A stretch of DNA of 64,000 nucleotides, from assembly GCA_002483445.1 (NCBI GenBank), contig DLHY01000004.1, positions 17,200 through 81,199 of the forward strand. Reading direction: 5' to 3'. Below are positions 50,749 to 58,984 of the stretch, in pieces; position 1 is the stretch's first letter; every line of letters begins with the position of its first letter. This DNA comes from Blastocatellia bacterium UBA7656. GTDB lineage: Bacteria; Acidobacteriota; Blastocatellia; UBA7656. The notes under the pieces were generated by a model that worked only from the letters and a program-made list of their open reading frames with translations, was not told the DNA's origin and searched no databases. The position numbers and the translations under genes were made by a program.

Positions 50749-51366
50749 CTAGCGCGCAAGCTTGAGCGCGATTTGGGCAGTGTGACGGCCCTGAAAGCGC
50801 GCGATGGCGAGCTCGTTTTCGCTGGGCTGGCGCGATCCATCGCCTCCCGTTATGGTCGACGCACCGTAGGGAGAGCCGCCCGTGATCTCGGCCATCGTCG
50901 TCTGACGCGCTTCTGAGTAAGGCACGCCGACTATTATCATTCCGTGATGGAGCAGCGTGGTGTGAAAACTTGTGATGGTCGTTTCCTGCCCGCCGTGCTG
51001 AGTGGCTGAGGAAGTGAAGACGCTTCCCACCTTGCCTATGAGCGCGCCTTTGGCCCACAGCCCTCCGGTCTGATCGAGAAAGTTTCGCATCTGCGCGCAC
51101 ATATTCCCGAAGCGCGTCGGGGAGCCGAAAATTATCGCGTCCGCTTCCGGTAGCTGATCGGGGCGAGCAACGGGAATGTGAGCGAAAGCTTCGCGCGCAG
51201 CCTTCGCGCCCGTTCTTTCGAGAGCCGCTTCGGGGACGAGTTCCGGAACCTGAAGCAGCAGGACTTCCGCTCCTTCCACCTGGCGCGCTCCCTCGGCTAC
51301 GGCTTCAGCCATTTTGCAAACGTGTCCGTACATGCTGTAAAAAACCACCTGAATTTTCACACTCAT
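50749..51366 (-). CDS. wrbA: NAD(P)H:quinone oxidoreductase
   Basis: A 205-residue flavodoxin-like quinone reductase that makes two-electron reductions of quinones using FMN. The start at 51366 is set by GGAGGG. It has VVFYSMYGHVCKMAEAVAEG (FMN phosphate loop), the AIIFGSPTRFGNMCAQMRNFLDQTGG motif (quoted in part, positions about 75-100) and the SSATQHGGQETTI segment. The length and layout match WrbA. It is downstream of a pirin gene and a MarR gene on the same strand. Confidence 0.93.
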   Translation of the reverse strand: MSVKIQVVFYSMYGHVCKMAEAVAEGARQVEGAEVLLLQVPELVPEAALERTGAKAAREAFAHIPVARPDQLPEADAIIFGSPTRFGNMCAQMRNFLDQTGGLWAKGALIGKVGSVFTSSATQHGGQETTITSFHTTLLHHGMIIVGVPYSEARQTTMAEITGGSPYGASTITGGDGSRQPSENELAIARFQGRHTAQIALKLAR

Positions 51367-51387
51367 AATTTTCCCTCCAAAAAAGTG

Positions 51388-51408
51388 GCGCAAGCTGACA
51401 GCTTGCGC
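51388..51408. repeat. Dispersed GCGCAA hairpin repeat
   Basis: GCGCAAGCTG-A-CAGCTTGCGC, a perfect hairpin in the gap between pirin and wrbA. It may dampen read-through between them. Confidence 0.7.
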
Positions 51409-51425
51409 TGCTCGACCCCTTTTGA

Positions 51426-52124
51426 TTACGGAAGATCGATCAGATAAATCTCGGCTGCGTCTTGTGAAGCAAGATCGAGTTCCGACACGCCTTCGATGCG
51501 AGCCTGATCCCCTCGCCGAAGCTGATGACCATTGAGTTGCAACTCACCATTGATGACGAACAGGTAAGCGCGGCGGCCTTCATCGAGGCGATGTGTGATC
51601 TGATCTCCTCGGCTTACAGTCGCTACGTAGATGGTCGCGTCCTGATGAATACGGACTGCCTCCGTTTCGTCGCGGCCCGAAGCTACGGCGAGCAATCGGC
51701 CCGCGCGTTCGTCGTCGGTGAACTGCTTCTGCTCATAAGAAGGCTCCAGTCCGCGCACGGCAGGCTCGATCCACACCTGAAGCAGATGAACCGGAGTATC
51801 TTTCGACTTATTATATTCGGAATGCCTGATTCCAGTTCCTGCGCTCATGCGCTGAACCTCGCCCGCGCTTATGCGCCCGTGCGCGCCCGTGCTGTCGCGA
51901 TGCTCAAGCTCTCCTTCGATCACATAGGTGATGATCTCCATTTCACGATGGCCGTGCATACCGAACCCCGAATCCGGGCGAATCACGTCATCATTGAATA
52001 CGCGAAGAGGGCCGAACCCCATGTTGGCCGGGTCGTGATAATGATCGAAGCTGAAATGCCAGTAGGTCGAAAGCCAGTCGCTCTGGAAATGATATCGCTC
52101 GTCGTTTCTTATTATGTTGATCAT
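51426..52124 (-). CDS. Pirin-family protein
   Basis: A 232-residue bicupin protein. AAGGAG precedes the ATG. The N-terminal cupin has the Fe-binding pattern FGMHGHREMEIITYVIEGE and HRDSTGAHGRI, and the C-terminal part shows DQARIEGVSELDL. Pirins of this type are often quercetinases or redox-linked cofactors, and many lie in stress-response operons. The gene lies between a MarR regulator and wrbA, with the order marR-pirin-wrbA on the minus strand. Control by MarR through the palindrome at 52141 is likely. Confidence 0.92.
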   Translation of the reverse strand: MINIIRNDERYHFQSDWLSTYWHFSFDHYHDPANMGFGPLRVFNDDVIRPDSGFGMHGHREMEIITYVIEGELEHRDSTGAHGRISAGEVQRMSAGTGIRHSEYNKSKDTPVHLLQVWIEPAVRGLEPSYEQKQFTDDERAGRLLAVASGRDETEAVRIHQDATIYVATVSRGDQITHRLDEGRRAYLFVINGELQLNGHQLRRGDQARIEGVSELDLASQDAAEIYLIDLP

Positions 52125-52140
52125 CTCGATGCTCCTTGAA

Positions 52141-52156
52141 GCGTGTTATAACACGC
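52141..52156. promoter_or_regulatory. Perfect 16-bp palindrome, candidate MarR operator
   Basis: GCGTGTTATAACACGC lies between marR and pirin, 17 bp upstream of the pirin start. A related half-matching palindrome GTGTCGCAACAC is at 52669-52680, upstream of marR. Two similar sites are the layout expected for MarR autoregulation plus control of pirin. Confidence 0.5.
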
Positions 52157-52174
52157 ATTATTCGAAAAAATTTT

Positions 52175-52639
52175 TTAATCTTCTTCGTCGTAGACGCCCT
52201 CGCAGATGCGGGAAAGTTCCCGGCGGTCTGCAAGCGACACGCGGTCGGCGAAGAACTGGTAAACCTCATCGATGCGCGGCTGAAGGCGACCTAACAGATT
52301 GACGCCTTTTCTGGTTATTCGAGTGACTGAAAGGCGGCGGTCTTCTTCCGCGCGGACACGTTCGGCAAGACCCTGCTGTTCGAGCCGGTCTATCAATCGC
52401 GTGACATCCGGCGCTTTTTCGAGCATTCTGCGGGCTATCTCGCATCGCGGGTGTCCTTCGGGAGCGCCTCTCAAGATACGCAGCACGTTGTACTGCCCGT
52501 GAGTGATTGCATGTTCGGCGCAGGCGCGATCCAATCGCTGGCGAATGTGGTTCGCAGCTATGAGCAGGTTCAATATGGCTTCCTGCACGGGGCTTTCGAA
52601 CCGAGCCTGCATTATACGCTTTTGAAGCGCTTTTCCCAT
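52175..52639 (-). CDS. MarR-family transcriptional regulator
   Basis: A 154-residue winged-helix repressor. It has the MarR layout: the dimerising helix at the N-terminus (ILNLLIAANHIRQRLDRA), HAITHGQYNVLRILRGAPEG, the DNA-contact helix around EKAPDVTRLIDRLEQQGLAERV, and the wing at EDRRLSVTRITRKG. The ligand is unknown; MarR members beside quinone reductases often answer to phenolics or oxidants. It would repress pirin and wrbA, an inference from order and the palindrome. Confidence 0.92.
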   Translation of the reverse strand: MGKALQKRIMQARFESPVQEAILNLLIAANHIRQRLDRACAEHAITHGQYNVLRILRGAPEGHPRCEIARRMLEKAPDVTRLIDRLEQQGLAERVRAEEDRRLSVTRITRKGVNLLGRLQPRIDEVYQFFADRVSLADRRELSRICEGVYDEED

Positions 52640-52730
52640 ACGTACGCATTTATACCATGAATAGAACCGTGTCGCAACACATATTTCTCATGACAGGGTA
52701 AAAGCCTGAGATCGAAGGGAAGCGAGATGC

Positions 52731-53459
52731 TCAGACGTGAACATCGCCGTAGGCGAGTTCTCCGGTCGATTCCCTGTATTTGATCATTATGTAAAACATC
52801 CAGGAGTAAAAGATGAGGATGATGCTGAGGACTACCCATCCGGGCAGGGCGACGACGGAAGCGTTTTGAATCCACTCCGTTGTGGATTGAATGAATTCGG
52901 ACTGGCCGCCTTTCGACTGGAGCCTTCGGGCGGTGGTCTTGAGCAGCCATGCGGCCAGAAGGATGAGAAACAGCCAGATGTAGTTTCTTCTCAGCCTTCG
53001 GGCCATGGCTTCGGAAAAGAACATGGAAAACTTAGGCAATCGGAGGTCTTCGCCGAGTTGGTTCATCCAGTGAGCCGGATCGATCATCTCGCGCGGGGCG
53101 AATATGCGCGCGTAGTAATTGCGCTCGACCAGTCGCACGCGGCTGCGGTAGACGTGAAAGAATCGGTATCGGCGCGATTCTATGCTGAGTAGCAGAAATA
53201 CCAGCACCATCGCGAACAGCAGCACGCCGTGATGCGATTCAGGAGAGGAGAGCGAGACTGAAAGCATCGCCGCCACTGCCGCTATAGCCCAGTTGGTCGT
53301 GCGGTCGAGCCGGTCGCGCCAACTCATCATCCTCGATAACTCGCCGCGATAATAGTGCGCGAGCGAGTTGACGAATTCGACCGAATTAGTCGGAAAGATC
53401 GGCGGCGCGGGCTTGGCCTGCGGCTCCGGTCTGATGGTGATTTCCTTTTCGGTTATCAT
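52731..53459 (-). CDS. DUF2270-type membrane protein
   Basis: A 242-residue protein with four hydrophobic segments (about residues 55-72, 80-98, 157-172 and 200-222). NSLAHYYRGELSRMMSWRDRLDRTTNWAI (given only in part as NSLAHYYRGELSRMM), SIESRRYRFFHVYRSRVRL and NYYARIFAP are hallmarks of the DUF2270 family. Function unknown. It stands alone between the MarR gene and the repeat-rich spacer at 53576. Confidence 0.85.
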   Translation of the reverse strand: MITEKEITIRPEPQAKPAPPIFPTNSVEFVNSLAHYYRGELSRMMSWRDRLDRTTNWAIAAVAAMLSVSLSSPESHHGVLLFAMVLVFLLLSIESRRYRFFHVYRSRVRLVERNYYARIFAPREMIDPAHWMNQLGEDLRLPKFSMFFSEAMARRLRRNYIWLFLILLAAWLLKTTARRLQSKGGQSEFIQSTTEWIQNASVVALPGWVVLSIILIFYSWMFYIMIKYRESTGELAYGDVHV

Positions 53460-53575
53460 AGCCGGCCTCTCGCTGTCTCGATCCGTCCAGTGTTTTCGGG
53501 GGCTGATTCTGATTGCGGTTTATCACATTGCCTGATAGCGGTCAACTGAAATGTTGGAGTGTGGGGGGTTGGGGA

Positions 53576-53641
53576 TGAAGAGGTGAGGGGGTGAAGAGGT
53601 GAGGGGGTTTTATCTCTTGCTCACCTTGTCACCTCTTCACC
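53576..53641. repeat. 16-bp tandem repeat with inverted arm
   Basis: Two copies of TGAAGAGGTGAGGGGG (53576-53591 and 53592-53607) face TCACCTCTTCACC (53629-53641), which pairs with their core. The arm forms the last codons of the SRPBCC gene, whose C-terminus GGEEVTR comes from the repeat. Confidence 0.75.
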
Positions 53642-54112
53642 TCCCCGGCGGCGGGCGAGTTCAAGTTTGAGGCTCTCTTCGCCGCGCGACATGGCCCAGC
53701 GATGATTGGCGGAAAAGATGGGCTTGAGCAGAAACGAAAGCCATTGAAGCAGTTTCTTTTCGGCCCGAATGCGCCAGTCGTAGGTTACATTGACGAAGCG
53801 GCCATCCTGCTCGAATGTCCACACGCCCCGACCGATGAAATCGCCCCACGCTTCGAGGCTGAATCCATAAGGGTAATGTGACTCTGTGACGCGAAACTGC
53901 CAGCGCAGGGTGTAGGGCAGCCAGCCCTTCGTGTAAAGGCTCACCACTCGGCCCACTCCGTTCTGATCGCCCTGCTCGATCTCTTTTACATCGAGATAAA
54001 CCGAAGGCCACCAGCGCGGCAACTCTTTCGCCTCTTTGAGTACATCAGCCACCTCCTCGCACGTCGCTTCGACGCGCCAGCGAGTGATGAAGTGATAATC
54101 GTTCGAAGCCAT
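53621..54112 (-). CDS. SRPBCC-fold (START-like) protein
   Basis: A 163-residue ligand-binding protein of the polyketide-cyclase/START group. The start at 54112 is chosen for its AGGGAG site. The pattern is a long N-terminal helix after a strand, DVLKEAKELPRWWPSVYLDV, then LRWQFRVTESHYPYGFSLEAW and DGRFVNVTYDWRIRAEKKLL. It probably binds hydrophobic small molecules. The C-terminal end runs into the repeat at 53629. No operon partner is evident. Confidence 0.8.
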   Translation of the reverse strand: MASNDYHFITRWRVEATCEEVADVLKEAKELPRWWPSVYLDVKEIEQGDQNGVGRVVSLYTKGWLPYTLRWQFRVTESHYPYGFSLEAWGDFIGRGVWTFEQDGRFVNVTYDWRIRAEKKLLQWLSFLLKPIFSANHRWAMSRGEESLKLELARRRGGEEVTR

Positions 54113-54190
54113 CTTTCTCCCTTTCAAGAAGCGACACGCGACCCGCGACGAAACAAACGGACGACAGGATATGCTTTCATCCCTTTCTCA

Positions 54191-54757
54191 TCACTCATCG
54201 CTCATCACTCTTCCCTTTCGCGCAAGCTCCATCGCCCGCCAGTAAAACGTTTCGTACTCGTCGGGCGGGAGCCGATGGCTGCGGCCTGAAAGAACTCCAC
54301 GAAATGCGTCGAGCGCGTCCGCAAGTCCCAGATGACACCAGTCCCACAACATCGATTTGAAGTTGTATGCCACCATCGCTTCTGCTACGAAGCGGCGAAT
54401 CTCTATGGATTCCTCCCGGCGGATGCCGCATTCTTCGAGCAGCCGGAGCGACCGCTCTTTATGCTCCTCGTCGAACTCGGTATCGAGGAAAGGCTCAAGC
54501 AGCAAATCCCATACATCGATTCTCTTCACTGTGGGGAGGCTGTGAGCGGCGGCGGCCTGACGCAGTTCTTCTCTCGAGGGTGCCGGGATGAAGAGAATTT
54601 CGCGCGAGGTTCGAATCTCAGGCGGCGCGGCGTCCGCATCGATTTCGACTATCATGGCGTAGTCGATTTTTCCTGACGGATAAACCGACGAGGGAGGATA
54701 AGGGTAGATGAGAAACTCTATGTCGTCGGGGCCGAATCTGATATCGGTGTCGGACAT
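54191..54757 (-). CDS. Conserved hypothetical protein
   Basis: A 188-residue protein that I do not recognise. It has no signal or membrane segment. It is mixed alpha/beta, with IYPYPPSSVYPSGKIDYAMI at the start, and an acidic, helical middle (FDEEHKERSLRLLEECGIRREESIE). The second half, VAEAMVAYNFKSMLWDWCHL, is aromatic-rich. It lies 12 bp after rfbD on the same strand, and so may be co-transcribed with the sugar-nucleotide genes. The gap before it holds heptamer-like TCATCAC/TCATCGC text (about 54188-54210). Confidence 0.6.
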   Translation of the reverse strand: MSDTDIRFGPDDIEFLIYPYPPSSVYPSGKIDYAMIVEIDADAAPPEIRTSREILFIPAPSREELRQAAAAHSLPTVKRIDVWDLLLEPFLDTEFDEEHKERSLRLLEECGIRREESIEIRRFVAEAMVAYNFKSMLWDWCHLGLADALDAFRGVLSGRSHRLPPDEYETFYWRAMELARKGRVMSDE

Positions 54758-54769
54758 AATCGCCAGCGA

Positions 54770-55636
54770 TCAGTTCTTCATCTCGCCGAGGAATTCCGGC
54801 AGGGCGTCTTTCCAGTGGCGAAGCGGCGCGAGGCCCAATCGTTCGGAAAGAAGACAACGCATGGCAGAGTTGCGCGGGCGCGGCGCGAGTTGTCTGAGAT
54901 CGGCTCGCGTCACTTTCTCGATCTCGATGTGATCGAGTCCCGACATATCGAGCGCGAGTCGGGCGAAGTCATACCACGAAGTCACGCCCGCGCTCGTTAC
55001 GTGATAAAGGCCGTGCGAACCGAGTCGGATTATCTCTTCGATGCGCGCAGCGAGATCAGGCGCGTAGGTCGGAATCGATGTCTGATCGGTGACGCCTTTC
55101 AGATGCGCGCCTGCTCTGGCAAGCTCTACGACGCGGCTGCCGAAGTTCTTTCCCCCTGCGCCGAATATCCACGACGTGCGAATGATATAGGCCCGCTCGT
55201 TTTCGCTCTCGGCTGCGCGCTCTCCGGCGAGTTTCGATTTCGCGTAGACGCTCAACGGATTCGGCTCATCCGCCTGAGTATAGAAACCTTCTTTTTCTCC
55301 ATCGAAAACATAATCGGTGCTGACATGAACTATCTCGGCGTTGATGAGGCGAGCGCATCGCCCAAGCCCTTGCGGGCCGCTCTCGTTTACGGCATAAGCC
55401 CAGTCCGGCTCGCGTTCGCATCGATCAACATCGGCAGTGGCGACGCAGTTGATAACGATATCGGGTCGCGTTTTTTCCATAGCCGCTTCGACCTGCTCGC
55501 GGCTCGTGATGTCGAGATCGGCGTGCGTGAGCGCGACCGTGTTCCACCCTGACCTGAGCCGAGATGTCATCGCGCGACCGAGCAATCCGCCCGCGCCCGC
55601 GATCAAAGCAGTCTTCTTTCGCTCCGATTCATTCAT
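54770..55636 (-). CDS. rfbD: dTDP-4-dehydrorhamnose reductase
   Basis: A 288-residue SDR-extended enzyme making dTDP-L-rhamnose from the 4-keto intermediate with NAD(P)H. The start at ATG 55636 overlaps the rfbB stop by 8 bp. It has the nucleotide motif GAGGLLGRAM, VHVSTDYVFDGEKEGFYTQ, the Tyr-x-x-x-Lys in VYAKSKLAGE, and the family landmark RTSWIFGAGGKNFGSRVVEL. The dehydratase RfbB is coupled upstream. The other two genes of the pathway (rfbA, rfbC) are not in the window. Confidence 0.93.
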   Translation of the reverse strand: MNESERKKTALIAGAGGLLGRAMTSRLRSGWNTVALTHADLDITSREQVEAAMEKTRPDIVINCVATADVDRCEREPDWAYAVNESGPQGLGRCARLINAEIVHVSTDYVFDGEKEGFYTQADEPNPLSVYAKSKLAGERAAESENERAYIIRTSWIFGAGGKNFGSRVVELARAGAHLKGVTDQTSIPTYAPDLAARIEEIIRLGSHGLYHVTSAGVTSWYDFARLALDMSGLDHIEIEKVTRADLRQLAPRPRNSAMRCLLSERLGLAPLRHWKDALPEFLGEMKN

Positions 55637-56657
55637 CAGTTGCCTTTGACCACTCCCTTTCGCTGTACATCCGCTCGTAATAATCCCGGTACTCGCCCGA
55701 CCGGGCGCGGGCGACCCACTCACTGTTTTCTGTGTACCAGCGGACGGTTTTCTCTATGCCGCTCTCGAAAGTCTCCTGCGGTTTCCATCCGAGTTCGGTT
55801 TCGATTTTTGCGGGATCAGTCGCGTATCTCAGGTCGTGACCGAGCCGGTCGGTGACGAATCGAATGAGCGAATTAGGCTTGCCCATAAGATCGAGCAGCG
55901 TTCGGACGACTTCGAGGTTGGTCTTTTCGGCGCGCGAGCCTATGTTGTAGACCTCGCCGCTTTTCCCCCGATGCAAGACCGCATCGATGGCGCGGCAGCA
56001 GTCTTCCACATAGAGCCAGTCGCGCACGTTCATCCCGTCGCCGTAGACGGGAAGCTCACGGTCATCCATCGCGTTTGCTATCATCAGCGGGATGAGTTTT
56101 TCAGGAAACTGATAAGGGCCGTAGTTGTTCGATGCGCGGGTGGTGACGACATCCAGCCCGAATGTCACGCGGGCGGCGCGGGCGAGATGTTCCGCCGAGG
56201 CTTTCGACGCCGCGTAAGGGCTATTGGGTCGAAGAGGCGAAGACTCTGTGAAGTAACTCCTTTCATCGCACGATCCCATAACCTCGTCGGTCGATATCAA
56301 AACGAAGCGGGTAACGCCAGCCTCGCGCGCGGCATCGAGCAACGTCTGAGTTCCGAGTACGTTGGTTTGAATGAAATCTGCTGCCGCATGGATGGATCGG
56401 TCTACGTGGCTTTCGGCTGCCAAGTGAACCAACGCATCGGCGTTTTGAATTGCTTCATCTACGCTTTGGCGGTCGCAAATGTCGCCGCGAATGAATCGGT
56501 AGCGCGGAGAGTCGGCCACGTCTTTGAGATTGTCGAGATTGCCTGCATAAGTGAGCTTGTCGAGATTCGTCACTTCGTAATCAGGATAAGCCGTCAGAAT
56601 GTGCCGTATGAAGTTCGAGCCGATGAAACCGGCTCCGCCTGTTATGAGCAGCCGCAT
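55629..56657 (-). CDS. rfbB: dTDP-glucose 4,6-dehydratase
   Basis: A 342-residue extended SDR converting dTDP-glucose to the 4-keto-6-deoxy form. The start at 56657 is set by GAGGAGG. It has LLITGGAGFIGSNFIRHIL, LVHLAAESHVDRSI, STDEVMG, YAASKASAEHL with the Tyr and Lys, and SNNYGPYQFPEKLIPLMI. NVRDWLYVEDCCRAIDAVLH supports the assignment. It is coupled with rfbD, and so both feed dTDP-rhamnose into envelope polysaccharide. Confidence 0.95.
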   Translation of the reverse strand: MRLLITGGAGFIGSNFIRHILTAYPDYEVTNLDKLTYAGNLDNLKDVADSPRYRFIRGDICDRQSVDEAIQNADALVHLAAESHVDRSIHAAADFIQTNVLGTQTLLDAAREAGVTRFVLISTDEVMGSCDERSYFTESSPLRPNSPYAASKASAEHLARAARVTFGLDVVTTRASNNYGPYQFPEKLIPLMIANAMDDRELPVYGDGMNVRDWLYVEDCCRAIDAVLHRGKSGEVYNIGSRAEKTNLEVVRTLLDLMGKPNSLIRFVTDRLGHDLRYATDPAKIETELGWKPQETFESGIEKTVRWYTENSEWVARARSGEYRDYYERMYSEREWSKATDE

Positions 56658-56763
56658 CGTTCCTCCTCGTGAAGCCGAATTGTAGCCGCGCTCCTTATCG
56701 CTCATCAACTCCAATGCGCCGCCGCCGATTCAGGTTTGATGGGCTGCCGAGCGAGATTTTCGT

Positions 56764-56793
56764 TTGAACGGTCTGAAAGAATTGTGATATATT
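56764..56793 (+). promoter_or_regulatory. Candidate promoter for the CHRD/exosortase cluster
   Basis: TTGAAC at 56764-56769, an 18-base spacer and TATATT at 56788-56793. It lies in the 311-bp gap between rfbB and the CHRD gene and would give a leader of about 170 nt. Nothing else was recognised in that gap. Confidence 0.35.
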
Positions 56794-56968
56794 GCCGCGC
56801 CTTGGCAATCAAAATGCCGTAACGCTCACGTTCTAATAATCAGTCATTCGGCGCGGCCCGAATTTTCCACGGGCTGTCTCTTGTGATCGGGTGGGGTTTT
56901 CAACTAAAGGTTCGTGTCTTGATTTTCAGGCATTGTAATTCATTCCGTTCGCATCAAGGAGGAGAAAA

Positions 56969-57817
56969 ATGAAGAGATTTGTCGCTCCGGTTCTTCTGGC
57001 GGCTATGGCGGTCGTCTCGATCTCGATGATCGTGACGCGATCCGTTCAGGCGCAGGCCAGCACTATCATCTTCACGGCCCAGATGTTTGCGGCCAATGAG
57101 GTCGCTCCCGTCGTAGTGAACGCGACAGAAACAGGAGCCAACGGTCTTGCGACTGTCACGCTCGATATAGTCAGTTCAGGCGGCACGATCACCTCAGCCG
57201 TATCGAGATTCGACGTGAGCATGACGGGACTGGCTTCCAACAGCGTCATAATACTGGCGCACATTCACGAAGGCTCGGCTGCCGTCAACGGCCCTGTGCG
57301 TGTCGATTCGGGACTGAGTCCTGGGGCGCCCGTCCCCGCTACTGGCGGTTCAATCTCCTTTTCAAGGAGCAACCTTGCCACGTCGCCTGCGGTCGCGCAG
57401 GGCATCATCAACAACCCTGCGGGATGGTACTTCAACGTGCATTCGGCTCTAAGCCCCGGCGGCGTGACCCGCGGACAACTCGTGCGTCAGACCGTTCAGA
57501 CTCTCAATGCTCCGACTCTTGGGGAGTGGGGAATGATTCTGATGACGCTCATCATCACGGCCCTCGGCATATACTTCCTTACGGCCCGCGGCAAAGCGGC
57601 GCTCTCAGGCGCAGATGAATCGATAGCTATGTCAGTGTCCGTCCGAGCGATCAACTGGAAACTGTTTGCAACTGTCGCTCTCATCGTCGAGGTGATCGCG
57701 GCAGCCATCCTCGTAGCTCTGCGCGCGGGAGCCGTCGATACGCTTGGCGCTCTTACGTCGGGCCTGATAGTGGCCTTCATCATTCACCTGTTTATCGGCA
57801 ACGCTCGACGTCATTAG
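56969..57817 (+). CDS. CHRD-domain protein with IPTL-like sorting motif
   Basis: A 282-residue exported protein. GGAGGAG precedes the ATG and a signal peptide (VLLAAMAVVSISMIVTRS) opens it. A CHRD domain covers about residues 30-175 (FTAQMFAANEVAPVV, LAHIHEGSAAVNGPVRV, YFNVHSALSPGGVTRGQL). After it comes APTLGEWGMILMTLIITALG, an IPTL-type sorting motif with its membrane helix. Unusually it is not at the C-terminus: 70 further residues follow with two more hydrophobic segments (KLFATVALIVEVIAAAILVA and ALTSGLIVAFIIHLFI). The exosortase directly follows (2 bp). Confidence 0.8.
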   Translation: MKRFVAPVLLAAMAVVSISMIVTRSVQAQASTIIFTAQMFAANEVAPVVVNATETGANGLATVTLDIVSSGGTITSAVSRFDVSMTGLASNSVIILAHIHEGSAAVNGPVRVDSGLSPGAPVPATGGSISFSRSNLATSPAVAQGIINNPAGWYFNVHSALSPGGVTRGQLVRQTVQTLNAPTLGEWGMILMTLIITALGIYFLTARGKAALSGADESIAMSVSVRAINWKLFATVALIVEVIAAAILVALRAGAVDTLGALTSGLIVAFIIHLFIGNARRH

Positions 57818-57830
57818 ATTGTCGACGGAT

Positions 57831-58367
57831 ATGCGAGGGATTGAAAAAGCGTCGGCCTTTTTGAGCGCGAACCGGAAAGCTCTGGTGTTTCTGCTCCGCT
57901 TCGCGCTTATATTCGGCCTCGCCTACTTCGTGTTCGGAATAGCTCCGGGAATTCGCAACGGGGTGATACGGCCTTACACCGAATGGCTGGCCCGCGCCGT
58001 CGCCTGGACAGTCAATCTCTTCGGCGCAGACGCGATGGCCGAAGGCCAGATGGTTCGCTCTTCGCAGTTTTCAATACAGATCGCTATGGGCTGCGACGGA
58101 GTTGAAGCATCGTGCCTCTTTCTGGCGGGAGTTCTGGCCTATCCGACCGGGTGGCGGGAAAAAATGATGGGGCTTGCCGCAGGGGTGCCTGCCATTCACG
58201 CGATCAATCTGGCGCGGCTGGTGATGCTCTACTACGCAGGCATCCTTCTGCCATCGGTCGTCGAAGAAGTTCACGTCTATGTCGCTCAAACCATCGTCAT
58301 ACTCCTCTCAACCGTCCTCCTCCTCTTCTGGCTCCAGCGAGTCGCCGCTCGGCCTGAGCGAGCTTAG
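57831..58367 (+). CDS. xrtH: Exosortase, IPTL/H-like type
   Basis: A 178-residue membrane protein with about five hydrophobic segments. Exosortases cleave C-terminal sorting signals of the PEP-CTERM class. The active Cys lies in AMGCDGVEASCLFLAG, the conserved Arg in NLARLVMLYYAG and the His in EEVHVYVAQ. The neighbouring protein has an IPTL-type motif, so the H subtype is likely, but this is inferred. The start is either ATG 57831 or TTG 57819, just after the CHRD stop. The next gene overlaps by 89 bp. Confidence 0.8.
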   Translation: MRGIEKASAFLSANRKALVFLLRFALIFGLAYFVFGIAPGIRNGVIRPYTEWLARAVAWTVNLFGADAMAEGQMVRSSQFSIQIAMGCDGVEASCLFLAGVLAYPTGWREKMMGLAAGVPAIHAINLARLVMLYYAGILLPSVVEEVHVYVAQTIVILLSTVLLLFWLQRVAARPERA

Positions 58368-58980
58368 ATGGCCGCGCCTTTTGCTTGTGGCTGCGGGTCT
58401 CTACGTGGTTCTGCTTCCACTCTGGTGGTACTCAGTAGAGGGATTGGTCGTTTTGACCTCAGCCCCGGCGGACTGGATTTATCATTTCTTCGACCCAAAG
58501 GTTCGCATCAAGCCCGACGGCAGAGTTGTGAAAATCGTCTTCGCCGTTGCGGGAGGCGAGCCTGTCTTATCAGGACTCGGATTGGATAAAGTCACTTACG
58601 GATTGCCAATGCTTGCCGCGCTCGTAATGGCTACGCGCTCACGGTCGCTCAAGGCAAAGGCCCGCGCGCTCATACTCGGTCTTGGCATTATGCTCGCGCT
58701 GACGGTTCCTGCCGTGATGATGTGGGCGAAGCTATCGGGTTTGCAGATAGAAGAAAACCTTGCGGGCGCGAGCGCCGGGAGCCGTTCCGGTTTTTTTTAT
58801 TACGCATTTCACGGCTACGCATTCTCGCAACCCGTAGTCGCCACAGGTTTATGGCTTGCGTTTTTGATGCTGGGCCTGTTTGAAGGAAAGCCCAAAGCGG
58901 AGAAAACCCCGGTCTCGCGCAACGCGCCGTGTCCGTGCGGCAGCGGTCGGAAATACAAGCTCTGCTGCGGGCGAGGGTGA
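58279..58980 (+). CDS. Membrane protein with C-terminal SEC-C motif, exosortase-linked
   Basis: A 233-residue protein (from ATG 58279) with about four hydrophobic segments. The first 30 residues, rich in Ser, overlap the exosortase gene and may not be translated; a later start (for example GTG at 58387) is possible. The middle holds WWYSVEGLVVLTSAPADWIYHFF and the last is VATGLWLAFLMLGLFE. The C-terminus is NAPCPCGSGRKYKLCCG, a SEC-C zinc motif as in SecA. A membrane protein with this tail is unusual. It probably works with the exosortase, which is an inference from overlap. Confidence 0.65.
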   Translation: MSLKPSSYSSQPSSSSSGSSESPLGLSELRWPRLLLVAAGLYVVLLPLWWYSVEGLVVLTSAPADWIYHFFDPKVRIKPDGRVVKIVFAVAGGEPVLSGLGLDKVTYGLPMLAALVMATRSRSLKAKARALILGLGIMLALTVPAVMMWAKLSGLQIEENLAGASAGSRSGFFYYAFHGYAFSQPVVATGLWLAFLMLGLFEGKPKAEKTPVSRNAPCPCGSGRKYKLCCGRG

Positions 58981-58984
58981 AGGT

